Shown in pieces: positions 1 to 9,338 of a DNA stretch of 64,000 bases. The translations under genes and the position numbers were made by a program. This DNA comes from Phycisphaerales bacterium. GTDB taxonomy: Bacteria > Planctomycetota > Phycisphaerae > Phycisphaerales > UBA1924. Where the stretch lies: positions 62,001-126,000 of the forward strand of contig JARGPA010000004.1 of assembly GCA_029213305.1 (NCBI GenBank), given 5' to 3'. Positions within the stretch are counted from its first letter, which is position 1; every line of letters starts with the position of its first letter. Below the pieces are notes generated by a model. That model had not been told where the DNA came from, did not search any database, and worked only from the letters and a program-made list of their open reading frames with translations.

Positions 1-1
1 T

Positions 2-388
2 GCAAGGACACTTGTTTGTGTAGATCAAACAAACGACGATGTGATAGAGCAAGTGGTAAGCCTTGTAGAGTTTGCGATGTATGATCCCGAACGAGATCTG
101 ACGCTATGGATACCGATCGATGTGGATCGACTCAGACTTAACGGCAAACGATCTTCGCAATATAAACAGTGGTGGAACTACTTCGGTACCCACGACATGC
201 TCAATGACTATGTGCCAGTAGCGTACTATTTTCATCCGCCAGCTGGATACATCGCGTACGACTTGCCTGCACTCTACGGTATTCGTTCATCAAGTCCGTT
301 GCCTACCTATGCAGTGCAAACCCTTCTGATCGATCCGATCTTGTCGCCTGTTTCAGTGCCTAAACCCACACAGAATGAAAAGCCATGA
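2..388 (+). CDS. C-terminal part of an unknown protein (cut by window start)
   Basis: The reading frame is open from base 2 to the stop at 386-388, so the true start lies outside the window; the GTG at 41 is internal or a weak alternative. About 128 residues are visible. They contain no transmembrane segment and no motif I recognise. The tail is rich in proline, serine and lysine (ending PKPTQNEKP) after an aromatic-rich stretch (QWWNYFG, VAYYFHPPAGY). It converges on adk with a 10-base gap; a small inverted repeat (391-396 with 402-407) lies at the junction but has no T-run. Function unknown. Confidence 0.6.
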   Translation, partial: ARTLVCVDQTNDDVIEQVVSLVEFAMYDPERDLTLWIPIDVDRLRLNGKRSSQYKQWWNYFGTHDMLNDYVPVAYYFHPPAGYIAYDLPALYGIRSSSPLPTYAVQTLLIDPILSPVSVPKPTQNEKP

Positions 389-398
389 GTTCAGTTGA

Positions 399-1019
399 TT
401 AAACTGATGCAGTCTTTGAAAGACAAGTTTCTTGTATAGGTACAACTACCTCAAGGATGTTCCGAAGTACTGCTCCGAGTGATCCGATCGCATTGATCTC
501 GTGTACGATTGATTGATCGTAATGATCAAGCACTGGTCGTGTTTCACGATGATAGATCGCAAGGCGATTCCGAATGACATCTTCTTTCGCGTCGTCAACA
601 CGTTTTTCCTGAAGTGCACGATTACGCAATCTAGCAACCATGTCTTCTGTGTTTGATGCAGAGAGATGGATAATGCCATGAACATCGATGTACTTCTCAA
701 TCAACGATGTTTGTGCGACTGTTCGTGGGATCCCGTCAAGGATTAACAAATCTGAATGAGGCTTAAAAAGCCCAAGCGTCGTTTGTGCATTCACATATGT
801 GTGCCAAAGTTCGATCGTCACTTCGTCTGGAACGAGCTCGCCTCTTGTTGAGTAATCATAGAATGTTTTGCCCAGGTCTGATTCTCGATCAAGAGATCGG
901 AACATGTCGCCGGTCGACATATGAAAGTATCCGGGGATCTTCCCGAGGATTGCTCCTTGAGTTCCCTTTCCTGCGCCCGGTGCTCCAAAGAGCAGCACTG
1001 TCTGATACCGACCTGCCAT
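399..1019 (-). CDS. adk: Adenylate kinase
   Basis: Catalyses ATP + AMP = 2 ADP in the cytoplasm. The 206-residue product has the P-loop GAPGAGKGTQ at about residues 12-21, the AMP-binding stretch STGDMFR, and the region DGIPRTVAQ, which matches the family's DGFPRT motif. There is no cysteine-rich LID zinc finger, so it is a short-LID type. The start at 1019 (MAGRYQ) is chosen because AGGAG sits six bases upstream; an in-frame ATG 24 bases further out would place that AGGAG inside the gene. The usual phenylalanine of DGFPRT is isoleucine here. It lies downstream of fusA but is separated by a strong terminator, so it probably has its own promoter in the 1020-1160 gap. Confidence 0.93.
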   Translation of the reverse strand: MAGRYQTVLLFGAPGAGKGTQGAILGKIPGYFHMSTGDMFRSLDRESDLGKTFYDYSTRGELVPDEVTIELWHTYVNAQTTLGLFKPHSDLLILDGIPRTVAQTSLIEKYIDVHGIIHLSASNTEDMVARLRNRALQEKRVDDAKEDVIRNRLAIYHRETRPVLDHYDQSIVHEINAIGSLGAVLRNILEVVVPIQETCLSKTASV

Positions 1020-1161
1020 AGCAGACTCCTGTCCCAGTCCCATCCCTCATTGGTCGACCCGATGCATTGCATCGTCCGGTAAGCCGACCCCATATCTGAG
1101 GGTATAGATCATAGGTCGGCAATCTGTAACACAACCTTCATATGCGTACATTCATCGCAGA

Positions 1162-1194
1162 AAGAAAACGGGCGTGATCTTTCGATCACGCCCG
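1162..1194 (-). terminator. Rho-independent terminator of fusA
   Basis: On the minus strand an 11-bp perfect GC-rich stem (1184-1194 with 1169-1179) closes a four-base GAAA loop and is followed by TTTTCTTTC. It lies 58 bases after the fusA stop codon and isolates fusA from adk. Confidence 0.9.
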
Positions 1195-1251
1195 AGAATA
1201 ACGAAAATACTTGCCCAGACTGAGTCCAAGCGAATCTAAGCTGCTAAGCGA

Positions 1252-3369
1252 TTAAGCTCCAGCTTCGATAACCTCTTCTTGGAGGTTGCGAGGCATCTCG
1301 CGATATTCTTTGAACTCCATTGAGTTCGCCGCACGACCCTGTGAGAGTCCACGAAGAACAGTGGTGTATCCGAACATCTCACTCAATGGGACATCAGCCG
1401 TGATTTCTTTAATCATGCCTTTGTCTTCTGTGTCCAGAATCATGCCTCGGCGTGATGAAAGGTCACCAGTTACATTGCCCAAGTAATCTTCAGGAGTCAC
1501 GATGACGACCTTCATGATTGGCTCAAGAAGGATGCTGCCAGCCTTGGAGACTGCTTCACGGAGCGCCAAACGACCAGCTTGCTCGAACGCAACCTGTGAT
1601 GAGTCAACATCATGGTACTTACCATCAACAAGGGTGACCTTGATATTGATAAGTGGGAAGGGTGCTGAAACGCCGCTCTTCGCTGTGTTTCGTACTCCGA
1701 CTTCAACTGATGGGATGAACTCCTTAGGGATCGAACCACCAACGATGCCGTTGACAAACGCAACGTTATCCTTGAAGTCCACCCCTTCAGCTTCTGCTTG
1801 TTCAGCAGTGTAAGGCTCAATGTTGACTGTACAATCGCCGAACTGTCCACGACCACCTGATTGCTTCTTGAAGAGTCCGCGGCAACCGTCTGCTGCTTTC
1901 TTGATCGCTTCGCGGTATGAAACACGAGGGCGACCAACTTCAACGCCAATCTTCATGTCACGGATCAGCTTATTCTTGATGATTTCAAGATGGAGCTCAC
2001 CCATTCCCGCGATGATTGTCTGTCCAGTTTCTTCGTTGTACTCTGAACGGAAAGATGGATCTTCACGACGAATAGTGACCAGAGCTTCAGAAAGCTTGCG
2101 CTTGTCATCAGCCGTCTTAGGTTCAATGGACATCGAGATAACTGGTTCTGGGAACTCCATACGCTCGAGGATGATCGGATCTTCACCCGAGCACAGGGTA
2201 TCACCTGTGATTGAGTTCTTGATACCTACAACCGCAACGATGTTGCCCGCTCCTACTGAATCGAGTGCTAGACGATCTTTCGCGTGCATCTCGAAGATAC
2301 GCGACGCGATTTCACGCTTGTTGTTTGATGGGTTGAGAATACGAGTACCTTTTTCGAGTTTACCTGAGTAAACACGGATGTAAGTAAGGTCGCCGTGTGT
2401 ATCTGAAACAACCTTGAACACCAAACCACTGAATGGAGCAGAGTCATCATGAGGACGAGTGAGCTCGATTGTCTTATCCTTGGGATCTGTACCGTTCATG
2501 TCTGGTACTTCCTGAGGATTTGGAAGATAGTCAATAGTTGCGTCGATCAGCGCTTGGACACCAATGTTCTTGAGTGCTGAACCACAGAATACTGGGTTAC
2601 ATTCAAGTGAGATAGTGCCCTTACGGACAGCTTTCTTGATCTGCTCAACAGTGATCGAGTCTTCGTCTTCGAGGTACTGTTCCATCAGATCGTCATCGAG
2701 CGCTGCTGCGTTTTCGATCAACTCTGCACGCCATTTATTCGCATTATCAAGTAGCTCTGCAGGAATCTCTTGTTCAGTAACGATCGCACCCATTGACGCT
2801 TCGTCAAAGTGGTAAGCTTTCATTTCGAGCAAATCGATAATTCCGACGAGTTCGTTACCCGCACCCCATGGGAGTTGCATCGCGATTGCGTTTGCGCCAA
2901 GGCGCTTCTTAATGGTTTCGAATGAGTACTCGAAGTCTGCTCCGAGTTTGTCCATTTTGTTGACCATACACATACGCGGAACGTTGTAACGATCAGCTTG
3001 GCGCCAAACTGTTTCCGATTGAGCTTCAACGCCTTCTTTGCCGTCGAATACTGCGACTGCACCGTCAAGCACGCGGAGTGAGCGTTCAACTTCGATTGTA
3101 AAGTCAACGTGACCAGGAGTGTCAATCAGGTTGATCTTGTACTCTTTGCCCTTGTGTGTCCAAGGGCAAGTTGTCGCTGCAGACTGGATCGTAATGCCGC
3201 GCTCTTGTTCTTCCTGAAGGAAGTCCATTGTTGCAGTACCTTCGTGTACTTCACCGAGCTTGTAGTTCTTGCCCGTGTAATACAAGATGCGTTCTGTCAC
3301 GGTTGTTTTACCCGCGTCAATGTGAGCACAAATTCCGATGTTACGAATGTTTGAAAGGTCGGTGGCCAT
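1252..3369 (-). CDS. fusA: Translation elongation factor G
   Basis: GTPase that translocates tRNA and mRNA on the ribosome. The 705-residue length is normal. Motifs in order: G1 AHIDAGKTT (about 15-23), EERGITI (switch region), DTPGHVDF (G3), NKMDKLGADF (G4), and the C-terminal domain IV/V region. The start MATDLSNIRN is preceded by AAAGGA at suitable spacing. The gene stands alone rather than in the rpsL-rpsG-fusA-tufA string common in other bacteria. Planctomycetes often carry several EF-G-like genes, so whether this is the main EF-G or a paralogue cannot be settled here; the motifs look fully conserved. It has a long upstream leader (3370-3600) that contains a possible short upstream frame. 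Confidence 0.93.
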   Translation of the reverse strand: MATDLSNIRNIGICAHIDAGKTTVTERILYYTGKNYKLGEVHEGTATMDFLQEEQERGITIQSAATTCPWTHKGKEYKINLIDTPGHVDFTIEVERSLRVLDGAVAVFDGKEGVEAQSETVWRQADRYNVPRMCMVNKMDKLGADFEYSFETIKKRLGANAIAMQLPWGAGNELVGIIDLLEMKAYHFDEASMGAIVTEQEIPAELLDNANKWRAELIENAAALDDDLMEQYLEDEDSITVEQIKKAVRKGTISLECNPVFCGSALKNIGVQALIDATIDYLPNPQEVPDMNGTDPKDKTIELTRPHDDSAPFSGLVFKVVSDTHGDLTYIRVYSGKLEKGTRILNPSNNKREIASRIFEMHAKDRLALDSVGAGNIVAVVGIKNSITGDTLCSGEDPIILERMEFPEPVISMSIEPKTADDKRKLSEALVTIRREDPSFRSEYNEETGQTIIAGMGELHLEIIKNKLIRDMKIGVEVGRPRVSYREAIKKAADGCRGLFKKQSGGRGQFGDCTVNIEPYTAEQAEAEGVDFKDNVAFVNGIVGGSIPKEFIPSVEVGVRNTAKSGVSAPFPLINIKVTLVDGKYHDVDSSQVAFEQAGRLALREAVSKAGSILLEPIMKVVIVTPEDYLGNVTGDLSSRRGMILDTEDKGMIKEITADVPLSEMFGYTTVLRGLSQGRAANSMEFKEYREMPRNLQEEVIEAGA

Positions 3370-3557
3370 CGCCTAATTCCTTTGGGGGTATTTGGTACAC
3401 TTATTTGCACCAGGTATCGTCTTCATTTCATGGCTCATTGATTGGGAGGGACTATCCCCGCCCGGTGAGAACCGATTATTGTTGGGTTTGATTTTGTTTG
3501 TTGCCGGTAATGCTCGGCGAGTGCATTCAGATGAACAGAACGCGTAGAGTGCAATCT

Positions 3558-3599
3558 CTAGATATGCCCGGCCGGTTCTGGGTCGGATGATTCTTCCAT
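3558..3599 (-). CDS. Candidate 13-residue upstream reading frame in the fusA leader
   Basis: A minus-strand frame of 13 codons plus stop (peptide MEESSDPEPAGHI) starts at an ATG with a strong GAGGAG Shine-Dalgarno ending nine bases upstream (3609-3614 on the plus strand). It ends about 190 bases before the fusA start. The surrounding gap (3370-3853) holds no longer gene that I can support. The peptide is too short to judge by composition, and nothing shows it is translated. It could be a leader peptide or chance. Confidence 0.25.
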   Translation of the reverse strand: MEESSDPEPAGHI

Positions 3600-3853
3600 T
3601 GTTGCACGCTCCTCATCAATCTACAACATTGCACTTCTTTGCAAGTTGTTCGCTCAAAGTCTCATCTAAAAGAGACTTATATTCATAATGCCAGCTTCAA
3701 ACCCGTGAATAGGTCTGAACACTTGAGACACACGAATCCTAGCCCGACGATATCCCTAATCAAGCGAAAATATCTCTCATAGCAGATTCTCGGACCTTGA
3801 GGGAGATTATCGAGTCGGGACTCATTGGTACAGAAATGAGGTTGAATATTCGT

Positions 3854-6220
3854 CTAATCGAGACTCTTTGCTCGGACACGCAATAGATCAGATTCGTTGA
3901 GTCCACGAAGTGGATCGAGTCGAGACTCTTTATGGAGTTTTTGAGCGATGAGAGCCCATGTACGAGATTGTTCGAGATTGTTGCGTTCGTCAGCAAGATC
4001 CATCAATCGAACAGCAAGTTGGACAGAGTGTGGTGATCGCTCAAATGCTTTCTCATATGCACTCTGAGCTTCAACTAACCAAGATTCTCTTCTTGGATCA
4101 TCTATATAGGTTTCAGCTCGGCCTACGAGAACACTTCCAAGCCAACGATAAGCACTTGACAACTCAGACATTTGAGCACCAGTTTCAAGAATTGAAATGA
4201 TCTGTATCCAGAGCTTTTCAGATTCTTCTGTATTTCCATCAGCAGCCTGGCGGGCAGAAAGCCATAGCAACTGCTCTGAAGCCGCGATGTATGTTGGGCT
4301 GTGTGTAGAGTATAAAGTAGTTGCATGGATCAAATGCTCAGCTGCTTTGATCCGAGCATTGAACTCAACAGAATTGAGTGCATTGATTACTGAATCTATT
4401 GTTGGTTCAACCGATGCATCAAGAATAAATGAGAGTTCTGTTGAGATTTCTTCGAGCAATACATTGGGTCGATTACTGAACTCGAGTTCGTCGAGTTTAC
4501 TCCGAATAAACGCAATATCACCTGCTGCATTTGAAGCAAGCTCAAGCTCTTTCTCCCATGCACTCAAGGTCGAAACTCGAAGTGCAAAGAGAGTGCCTAC
4601 AACGAAAAGTGTGAGACAAACCAATATAGACATGTATCTTCCAAGTGTAGTCGATATCGATTTCTCTATGGATTGTGTAGATGAGAGCCCAACGATGAGC
4701 GCCCAGAGCATCCCTGATACATACCAAGTGCCTGTGACTTCAATCATTGAATGAATCACAATGACAGATGCCGCTGTGAATATACAAACACGTACCGTGG
4801 ATCGGGAGAGTTCTGTAATCGTATTCAAACAGTTGAGAATCAGGTATACGACACCCGCCCAAGCAAGCGTTGCAAACACTTGAATGATGAGTGAGTTCGA
4901 ATCAATCACTCCTGCAGCAAATCGGATAGAGATCACCGATGCAAGTGCAATTACTCCGAGTGTGATTTGTGTCTGAATGCGTGATGGAAGAAGTTGTTGA
5001 GTGGAGGATTCGTTGCAAGTAGATTGTTGAGGCCGAGCACGCCATACCGTGTTTATCAGAACCCAAATACACGCAAGTCCACCAATACCGAGCTGAGCGA
5101 GTAGATCGAAGGGGACACTGTGTGCGCTTGCGACATCTTCAGGACTCAACGCAGGTTTTAAGATTGCGTAATTCTCTTGGAATGCTCCGGGACCAACCCC
5201 GATTAGTGGGTGCTCAATAAACATTCTAAATGAGCCGACGATGTATTGGGAACGAAAGAGCAAGCTCAACTCGCCGACCCGTTCGCCGATGATTCCACGA
5301 AGTAGAACTAGTGCGATAATTAAGAATGAAACGACAACGGTTGCTCGGCCATCAATCTTAAATTTCTTCAACAATTGAGCGAATACAAAAATACTCATCC
5401 CAAGTACAAAGGCGCCAATTCCACCCTTCGCTTGAGTGAGCAGGAGTCCTGCGAAACTGATCAAGCCTGCAAGGAAGATTACGCTCCAGAGTTTTGATGA
5501 TGACTTGAGTCGCCAACCCAATACGAGCAATCCTGCTGCTCCTGCACCAACAAAGCTTGCAAAGACATTTGTAAGGCCGAACCATGCGATAGGTTCAGGT
5601 TGAAAGAGTCTGCGTTCATAGGATCTGGTCTGGAAAGAGTCACTCGCCCAGCCTCTTGATGCAAGGAACGAGTCTCGATTGAGTTCATAGTTCTGAACGG
5701 TCAATGGATGTTCAACGAACATCTCGTATCCACCTTGAATCGTGAGCATGATTCCAAAGCTCACAACAAGTGAGATCATGATTTTGTGTATGCTCTCTAC
5801 CTTATGAGCAAAGGATGTGACAAACAAAACCGACATGATTGCAAAGAGATTACTTCCATCAAGGGAAGTGTCGAGTTGTTGATAGTTGTGAAATCCTATA
5901 ACGATAATCCCGAGGACAACCATGAGACTCGTGATTACTGGTAGTTCATCTCTTCTGAACATCATTCCTATGAGTGACAGACAACAACTCCCAACAACGG
6001 AGATATTGAGTATCAATGTCAGATTCGGAGTGAGTCCAGTGATCGGCAATGAGAATAGAAATGGATCTGAGTCCCAGTACGGGAAAGCATCGTGCTCAAT
6101 CATTGCTCTGATGAACACCATGAGTGTCATGCTCACGAATCCGATCATGAGCAAGATTGACCCGAGTCGATTTCGTTGACTGATTGGTTCGGCCGGATCA
6201 GTCACAATCTCATACTCCAT
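3854..6220 (-). CDS. O-antigen ligase/polymerase-like membrane protein with C-terminal TPR region
   Basis: Likely joins or polymerises lipid-linked glycans at the outer face of the inner membrane. About the first 480 residues hold ten or more hydrophobic segments. The long periplasmic loop contains GVGPGAFQ and HSVPFDLLAQLGIGGL, which resemble the Wzy_C region of the O-antigen ligase/polymerase family. The C-terminal third (about 520-788) is soluble, alpha-helical and looks like tetratricopeptide repeats, a common architecture in this family. Two starts are possible: ATG at 6220 (788 residues, used here; overlaps the upstream gene by 11 bases) or TTG at 6253. Neither has a clear Shine-Dalgarno. 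It is the last gene of a tight operon after a WecA-type transferase, which supports a surface-polysaccharide role. Confidence 0.75.
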   Translation of the reverse strand: MEYEIVTDPAEPISQRNRLGSILLMIGFVSMTLMVFIRAMIEHDAFPYWDSDPFLFSLPITGLTPNLTLILNISVVGSCCLSLIGMMFRRDELPVITSLMVVLGIIVIGFHNYQQLDTSLDGSNLFAIMSVLFVTSFAHKVESIHKIMISLVVSFGIMLTIQGGYEMFVEHPLTVQNYELNRDSFLASRGWASDSFQTRSYERRLFQPEPIAWFGLTNVFASFVGAGAAGLLVLGWRLKSSSKLWSVIFLAGLISFAGLLLTQAKGGIGAFVLGMSIFVFAQLLKKFKIDGRATVVVSFLIIALVLLRGIIGERVGELSLLFRSQYIVGSFRMFIEHPLIGVGPGAFQENYAILKPALSPEDVASAHSVPFDLLAQLGIGGLACIWVLINTVWRARPQQSTCNESSTQQLLPSRIQTQITLGVIALASVISIRFAAGVIDSNSLIIQVFATLAWAGVVYLILNCLNTITELSRSTVRVCIFTAASVIVIHSMIEVTGTWYVSGMLWALIVGLSSTQSIEKSISTTLGRYMSILVCLTLFVVGTLFALRVSTLSAWEKELELASNAAGDIAFIRSKLDELEFSNRPNVLLEEISTELSFILDASVEPTIDSVINALNSVEFNARIKAAEHLIHATTLYSTHSPTYIAASEQLLWLSARQAADGNTEESEKLWIQIISILETGAQMSELSSAYRWLGSVLVGRAETYIDDPRRESWLVEAQSAYEKAFERSPHSVQLAVRLMDLADERNNLEQSRTWALIAQKLHKESRLDPLRGLNESDLLRVRAKSLD

Positions 6221-7346
6221 CTCTCTGGGGCGAGTTTGGTGATCGATATTCAAAGAGTGCTATCGCTGCAAGTAAAAGTACAACTTGAATACCAAGAAGC
6301 GCTGCTTGCCATTGATTTGCACGAGCAAGTAACAACCCTGAGATTGCAGTTGCAATTGTTAAACAGTAAATCACGAGGATAGTGCATCTCCCTGATAAAC
6401 CTCTATCTCGAATACGATGAGAAAAATGCTGCAGATCTCCTACAAACGGGCTTTTCCCTTGCATGATTCGAATCGATGTTACTGAGAAGAAGTCATAGAG
6501 CGGGATCGCAAGGACAACAACAGGCATTAACACGGCATACCAGTTGCTTGCGTTTGAGCTTGTCTCAGAAATTGGAAGATAGGTTGTTCGTACGGTCAGA
6601 AAAGCTAAAAGCATCCCAATTATTAACGACCCTGAGTCACCCATAAAAATCTTGGCCGGCGGGAAGTTGAAAACCCAAAAACCAAAGCATGACCCGATGA
6701 GTAATGCGAGTATCGCCGCGACAAACCATTGTTCATTGAGTATCGCAGCTGCAAGCAACGATCCGCCTGCGATGATCGCGATTCCACTCGAAAGCCCATC
6801 CATATTGTCAATGAAGTTCATTGCATTGGTAATTAATGTGAACCAAAAAACCGTAATAAGAATGCTTAGCCAACGGCCTCCAACATAACTGTCGAGCATA
6901 GTCATCAATCGGGTATCAAAGAATGCTGCAAAAATAATCCCTGGGATGAGCATGATTGCTAGTTTGCCCCACGGACCCATGGGACGACGATCATCGAGTA
7001 ATCCTAAAAGATGGAGTCCAAGTAAACATCCGACAAGAGTCCAACCTAAAGGCATGACCGATTTGAGCCCTGAAATGTGTTCTTGAAGTGGAGCAAGGAA
7101 TGCAGGATAGGAATTTGGATCGAAAAGCGAGATCCCAATAATTGCGATTATCATTGGAATCAGAATCCCGAGTGCGATTGCGATACCACCTGTGTTTGGG
7201 ATTCGTCTACTTTCCTCCTTGATTTGGCCTTCAACTGCTTTGGAATCCACCAATCCGTACCGTTTACTAATCCGGAGTATGCCCCAAGTCGCCGGGAGCG
7301 AAATGCAGGCAGAGATTCCAATCAAAATGAAGATCAAGAGTTCCAA
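6210..7346 (-). CDS. WecA/MraY-family undecaprenyl-phosphate glycosyl-1-phosphate transferase
   Basis: Integral membrane enzyme that transfers a sugar-1-phosphate (commonly GlcNAc-1-P in WecA) from a UDP-sugar to undecaprenyl phosphate, starting a surface glycan. Visible family motifs: GLLDDRRPMG (metal-binding aspartates), NFIDNMDGLSSG, KIFMGDSGSL, and the cytoplasmic histidine motif GDLQHFSHRIRDRG. About eleven hydrophobic segments occur in 378 residues. The start is a TTG at 7346; I see no strong Shine-Dalgarno, so the start is uncertain. The stop overlaps the start of the ligase gene and the YwaF-like gene ends 21 bases upstream. It could be a WecA, TagO or TuaA-like enzyme; substrate specificity is not readable. 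Confidence 0.85.
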   Translation of the reverse strand: MELLIFILIGISACISLPATWGILRISKRYGLVDSKAVEGQIKEESRRIPNTGGIAIALGILIPMIIAIIGISLFDPNSYPAFLAPLQEHISGLKSVMPLGWTLVGCLLGLHLLGLLDDRRPMGPWGKLAIMLIPGIIFAAFFDTRLMTMLDSYVGGRWLSILITVFWFTLITNAMNFIDNMDGLSSGIAIIAGGSLLAAAILNEQWFVAAILALLIGSCFGFWVFNFPPAKIFMGDSGSLIIGMLLAFLTVRTTYLPISETSSNASNWYAVLMPVVVLAIPLYDFFSVTSIRIMQGKSPFVGDLQHFSHRIRDRGLSGRCTILVIYCLTIATAISGLLLARANQWQAALLGIQVVLLLAAIALFEYRSPNSPQRDGV

Positions 7347-7367
7347 GATATCGAGTGTAGGGAGTTT

Positions 7368-8177
7368 CTAACGAGGATTCCGAGGTTCTGCATCGATCCG
7401 AGCAGGGAGTGGTTTATTCAACACCCGTGTTCGCAACGTGAGCATTCCAACTGAGAAAAAATAAATCAGGACAAAGATCAGTTCAGAACCCAAAATCATC
7501 CAAATCAATCTCTGCGGATAAGGCCCCAGCTGATCGACCACAGAAGTTGCGGTATATCCCCCCGAACCGAGGTACGAATAGTTGGTGTTGAGTATCCAGT
7601 TTAAGGCGATAACGAGAATCGCATACATCAAACCCCAGAGCATCGCAAAGTAAAGATCCCTTTTGTTGGGACGATATCCGAGGACTGCAAGATCATAAAT
7701 CGCGGCCCCGACGATTTGAGTGTGGTTCACCCAATAAATCCAGAATCCCCATGATGAGAGTCCGTCAGTGATCATTGGAGAGAAAAATGCCTGTGTACTG
7801 AGTCCAAGCCCCCAGAACAAGAGCAGAGATCTCATCTTCGGATTCAGGGTGAACATTGCCCATGCTGCAATCCAAACACTCCATCGACACATATGCAATG
7901 GTAGAGAGTCTTGGATATCCCATTGTCCAGGAGTGAATCGACGAACAAAGAAGAAAGCTTGTGAAAGGATGATTGACCACGCAAGGATTCGTCGAAATTT
8001 CTCTTCGCGATTTGTGCCATTCTTCAAATCTGATTTGATGAGTGTTCTGCCGGTTACACAAAAAACAATAAATGAACCAATACAAATCGCAAGCATCAGA
8101 TAGTGAAAACTTGTAAACGCGTGGAACTCTTCGATCCAGTTGTAACCTTGGGATTGAGTTGAGGGTAGTTCACTCAT
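7368..8177 (-). CDS. YwaF/TIGR02206-type integral membrane protein
   Basis: A 269-residue protein with about seven hydrophobic segments. The motif SLPLHMCRWSVW and the histidine/asparagine-bearing segment WVNHTQIVGAAIYD are typical of the YwaF (TIGR02206) family, whose function I do not know to be established. It lies 15 bases after rlmN and 21 before the WecA-like gene, so it is very likely co-transcribed with them. No Shine-Dalgarno is obvious before the ATG at 8177. The operon position suggests an envelope role, but that is inference. Confidence 0.65.
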   Translation of the reverse strand: MSELPSTQSQGYNWIEEFHAFTSFHYLMLAICIGSFIVFCVTGRTLIKSDLKNGTNREEKFRRILAWSIILSQAFFFVRRFTPGQWDIQDSLPLHMCRWSVWIAAWAMFTLNPKMRSLLLFWGLGLSTQAFFSPMITDGLSSWGFWIYWVNHTQIVGAAIYDLAVLGYRPNKRDLYFAMLWGLMYAILVIALNWILNTNYSYLGSGGYTATSVVDQLGPYPQRLIWMILGSELIFVLIYFFSVGMLTLRTRVLNKPLPARIDAEPRNPR

Positions 8178-8192
8178 TAGAATTAGAGTTTA

Positions 8193-9338
8193 TCAGGAAC
8201 TCGCGTTCTCGTGGCGGAGTTGGCCACACGCGGCAGCAATGTCCCGTCCTCGACTCGCACGGATGTGACAGTTCACTCCTTGTTCACGCAAAACTCGTTG
8301 AAAATGATGGACATCATCCCCAGTAGGGCGTTCAAACTTGAGTCCACGCACTTCGTTGTATCTGATCAGGTTGACATTTGCTCTGAGTTTTTTCACGATC
8401 TCGCTCAGTTCCCGAGCATGCTCGGGTTGATCATTTACGCCTCCTAAGAGAATGTACTCCAAGGTAATCTCTCGTCCAGTTTTCTGAAACCAGCTACTAC
8501 AGGCGGTGACGAGTTGGTCGATTGTTGTGAACTCAGCCCAAGGGATGAGTTCTCTACGCAGATGATCGTTGGGTGCGTGGAGAGACAGCGCGAGAGTGAC
8601 AGGTAGATCAAGCTCCGTCGCGAGTTTCTCGATTGCTTTGTGCATTCCAACTGTTGAAACAGTGACTTTGCGTGCACTGATTCCCATCCCCCATGGAGCA
8701 GTGAGTGATTTTACTGCGTTGATTACAGGAGAGAAATTTGCTAAGGGTTCACCCATTCCCATGAAAACGATATTTGAGATTCGATCAACGCCCTTGAGTT
8801 GATTCAATCTCCATACCTGTTCAACGATCCGTCCTGCAGATAGATTGCCGTCAAGCCCACCTATCCCTGTTGCACAGAACTTGCATCCTACTGGACATCC
8901 TATTTGAGATGAGATACAAGCAGTGCGTCGATCAGAATCGAGCGCCGGGATCATCACGCACTCTGTTTGTCGAGCGGTATTAGAGTAAGGCATTTCCTGC
9001 GACAGAATGGGTAATCGAGCTTTGTGATCTGTTTTTGCTTCACCCGCGTGAACTTTGGATGAATCAATGTCATCAGGCCATTCGATAAGAAGCTTTTGAG
9101 TTCCATCAGTTGCGAGTTGATGCGCAACAGTTGGGCCAGACAAGAAACACATCTCATTTTCGAGAAGTTCACGATCTCGACGAGACAAGTTGCTCATCTC
9201 TTGTGGATCGACAATGCCCTTTTCATATACCCATTCAAAAATTTGCTTTGCTCTAAACTTGGGCAACGAGTGTGCAACGCACCATTCTTGTAGCGTGCTC
9301 GGGGTAAAACCAAAAAAATGATTCGTTGGATGGTTCAT
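8193..9338 (-). CDS. rlmN: Dual-specificity RNA methyltransferase RlmN
   Basis: Radical-SAM enzyme that methylates C2 of A2503 in 23S rRNA and A37 of some tRNAs. The 381 residues are of typical length. The radical-SAM cluster motif is CPVGCKFC inside SSQIGCPVGCKFCATG; MGMGEPLANF and the C-terminal RDIAAACGQL (with the catalytic cysteine) are also present. The start ATG overlaps the ispH stop by four bases (ATGA), so translation is probably coupled. About 40 residues between the N-terminal domain and the methyltransferase core (VHAGEAKTDHKARL and after) look like a lineage-specific insertion. Confidence 0.95.
   Translation of the reverse strand: MNHPTNHFFGFTPSTLQEWCVAHSLPKFRAKQIFEWVYEKGIVDPQEMSNLSRRDRELLENEMCFLSGPTVAHQLATDGTQKLLIEWPDDIDSSKVHAGEAKTDHKARLPILSQEMPYSNTARQTECVMIPALDSDRRTACISSQIGCPVGCKFCATGIGGLDGNLSAGRIVEQVWRLNQLKGVDRISNIVFMGMGEPLANFSPVINAVKSLTAPWGMGISARKVTVSTVGMHKAIEKLATELDLPVTLALSLHAPNDHLRRELIPWAEFTTIDQLVTACSSWFQKTGREITLEYILLGGVNDQPEHARELSEIVKKLRANVNLIRYNEVRGLKFERPTGDDVHHFQRVLREQGVNCHIRASRGRDIAAACGQLRHENASS

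Noticed and set aside
1502-2815. Long plus-strand frames opposite fusA (for example 1820-2371)
   Set aside because: Antisense to a highly conserved gene, with atypical composition and no ribosome sites; shadows of fusA codon structure.
3370-3853. A structured RNA gene (tmRNA, SRP RNA or RNase P RNA) in the 484-base gap upstream of fusA
   Set aside because: I find none of their conserved cores; only a leader, short hairpins and the candidate short frame.
4197-4754. A 185-codon plus-strand frame opposite the TPR region of the ligase gene
   Set aside because: Serine-rich antisense shadow with no recognisable motif or ribosome site.
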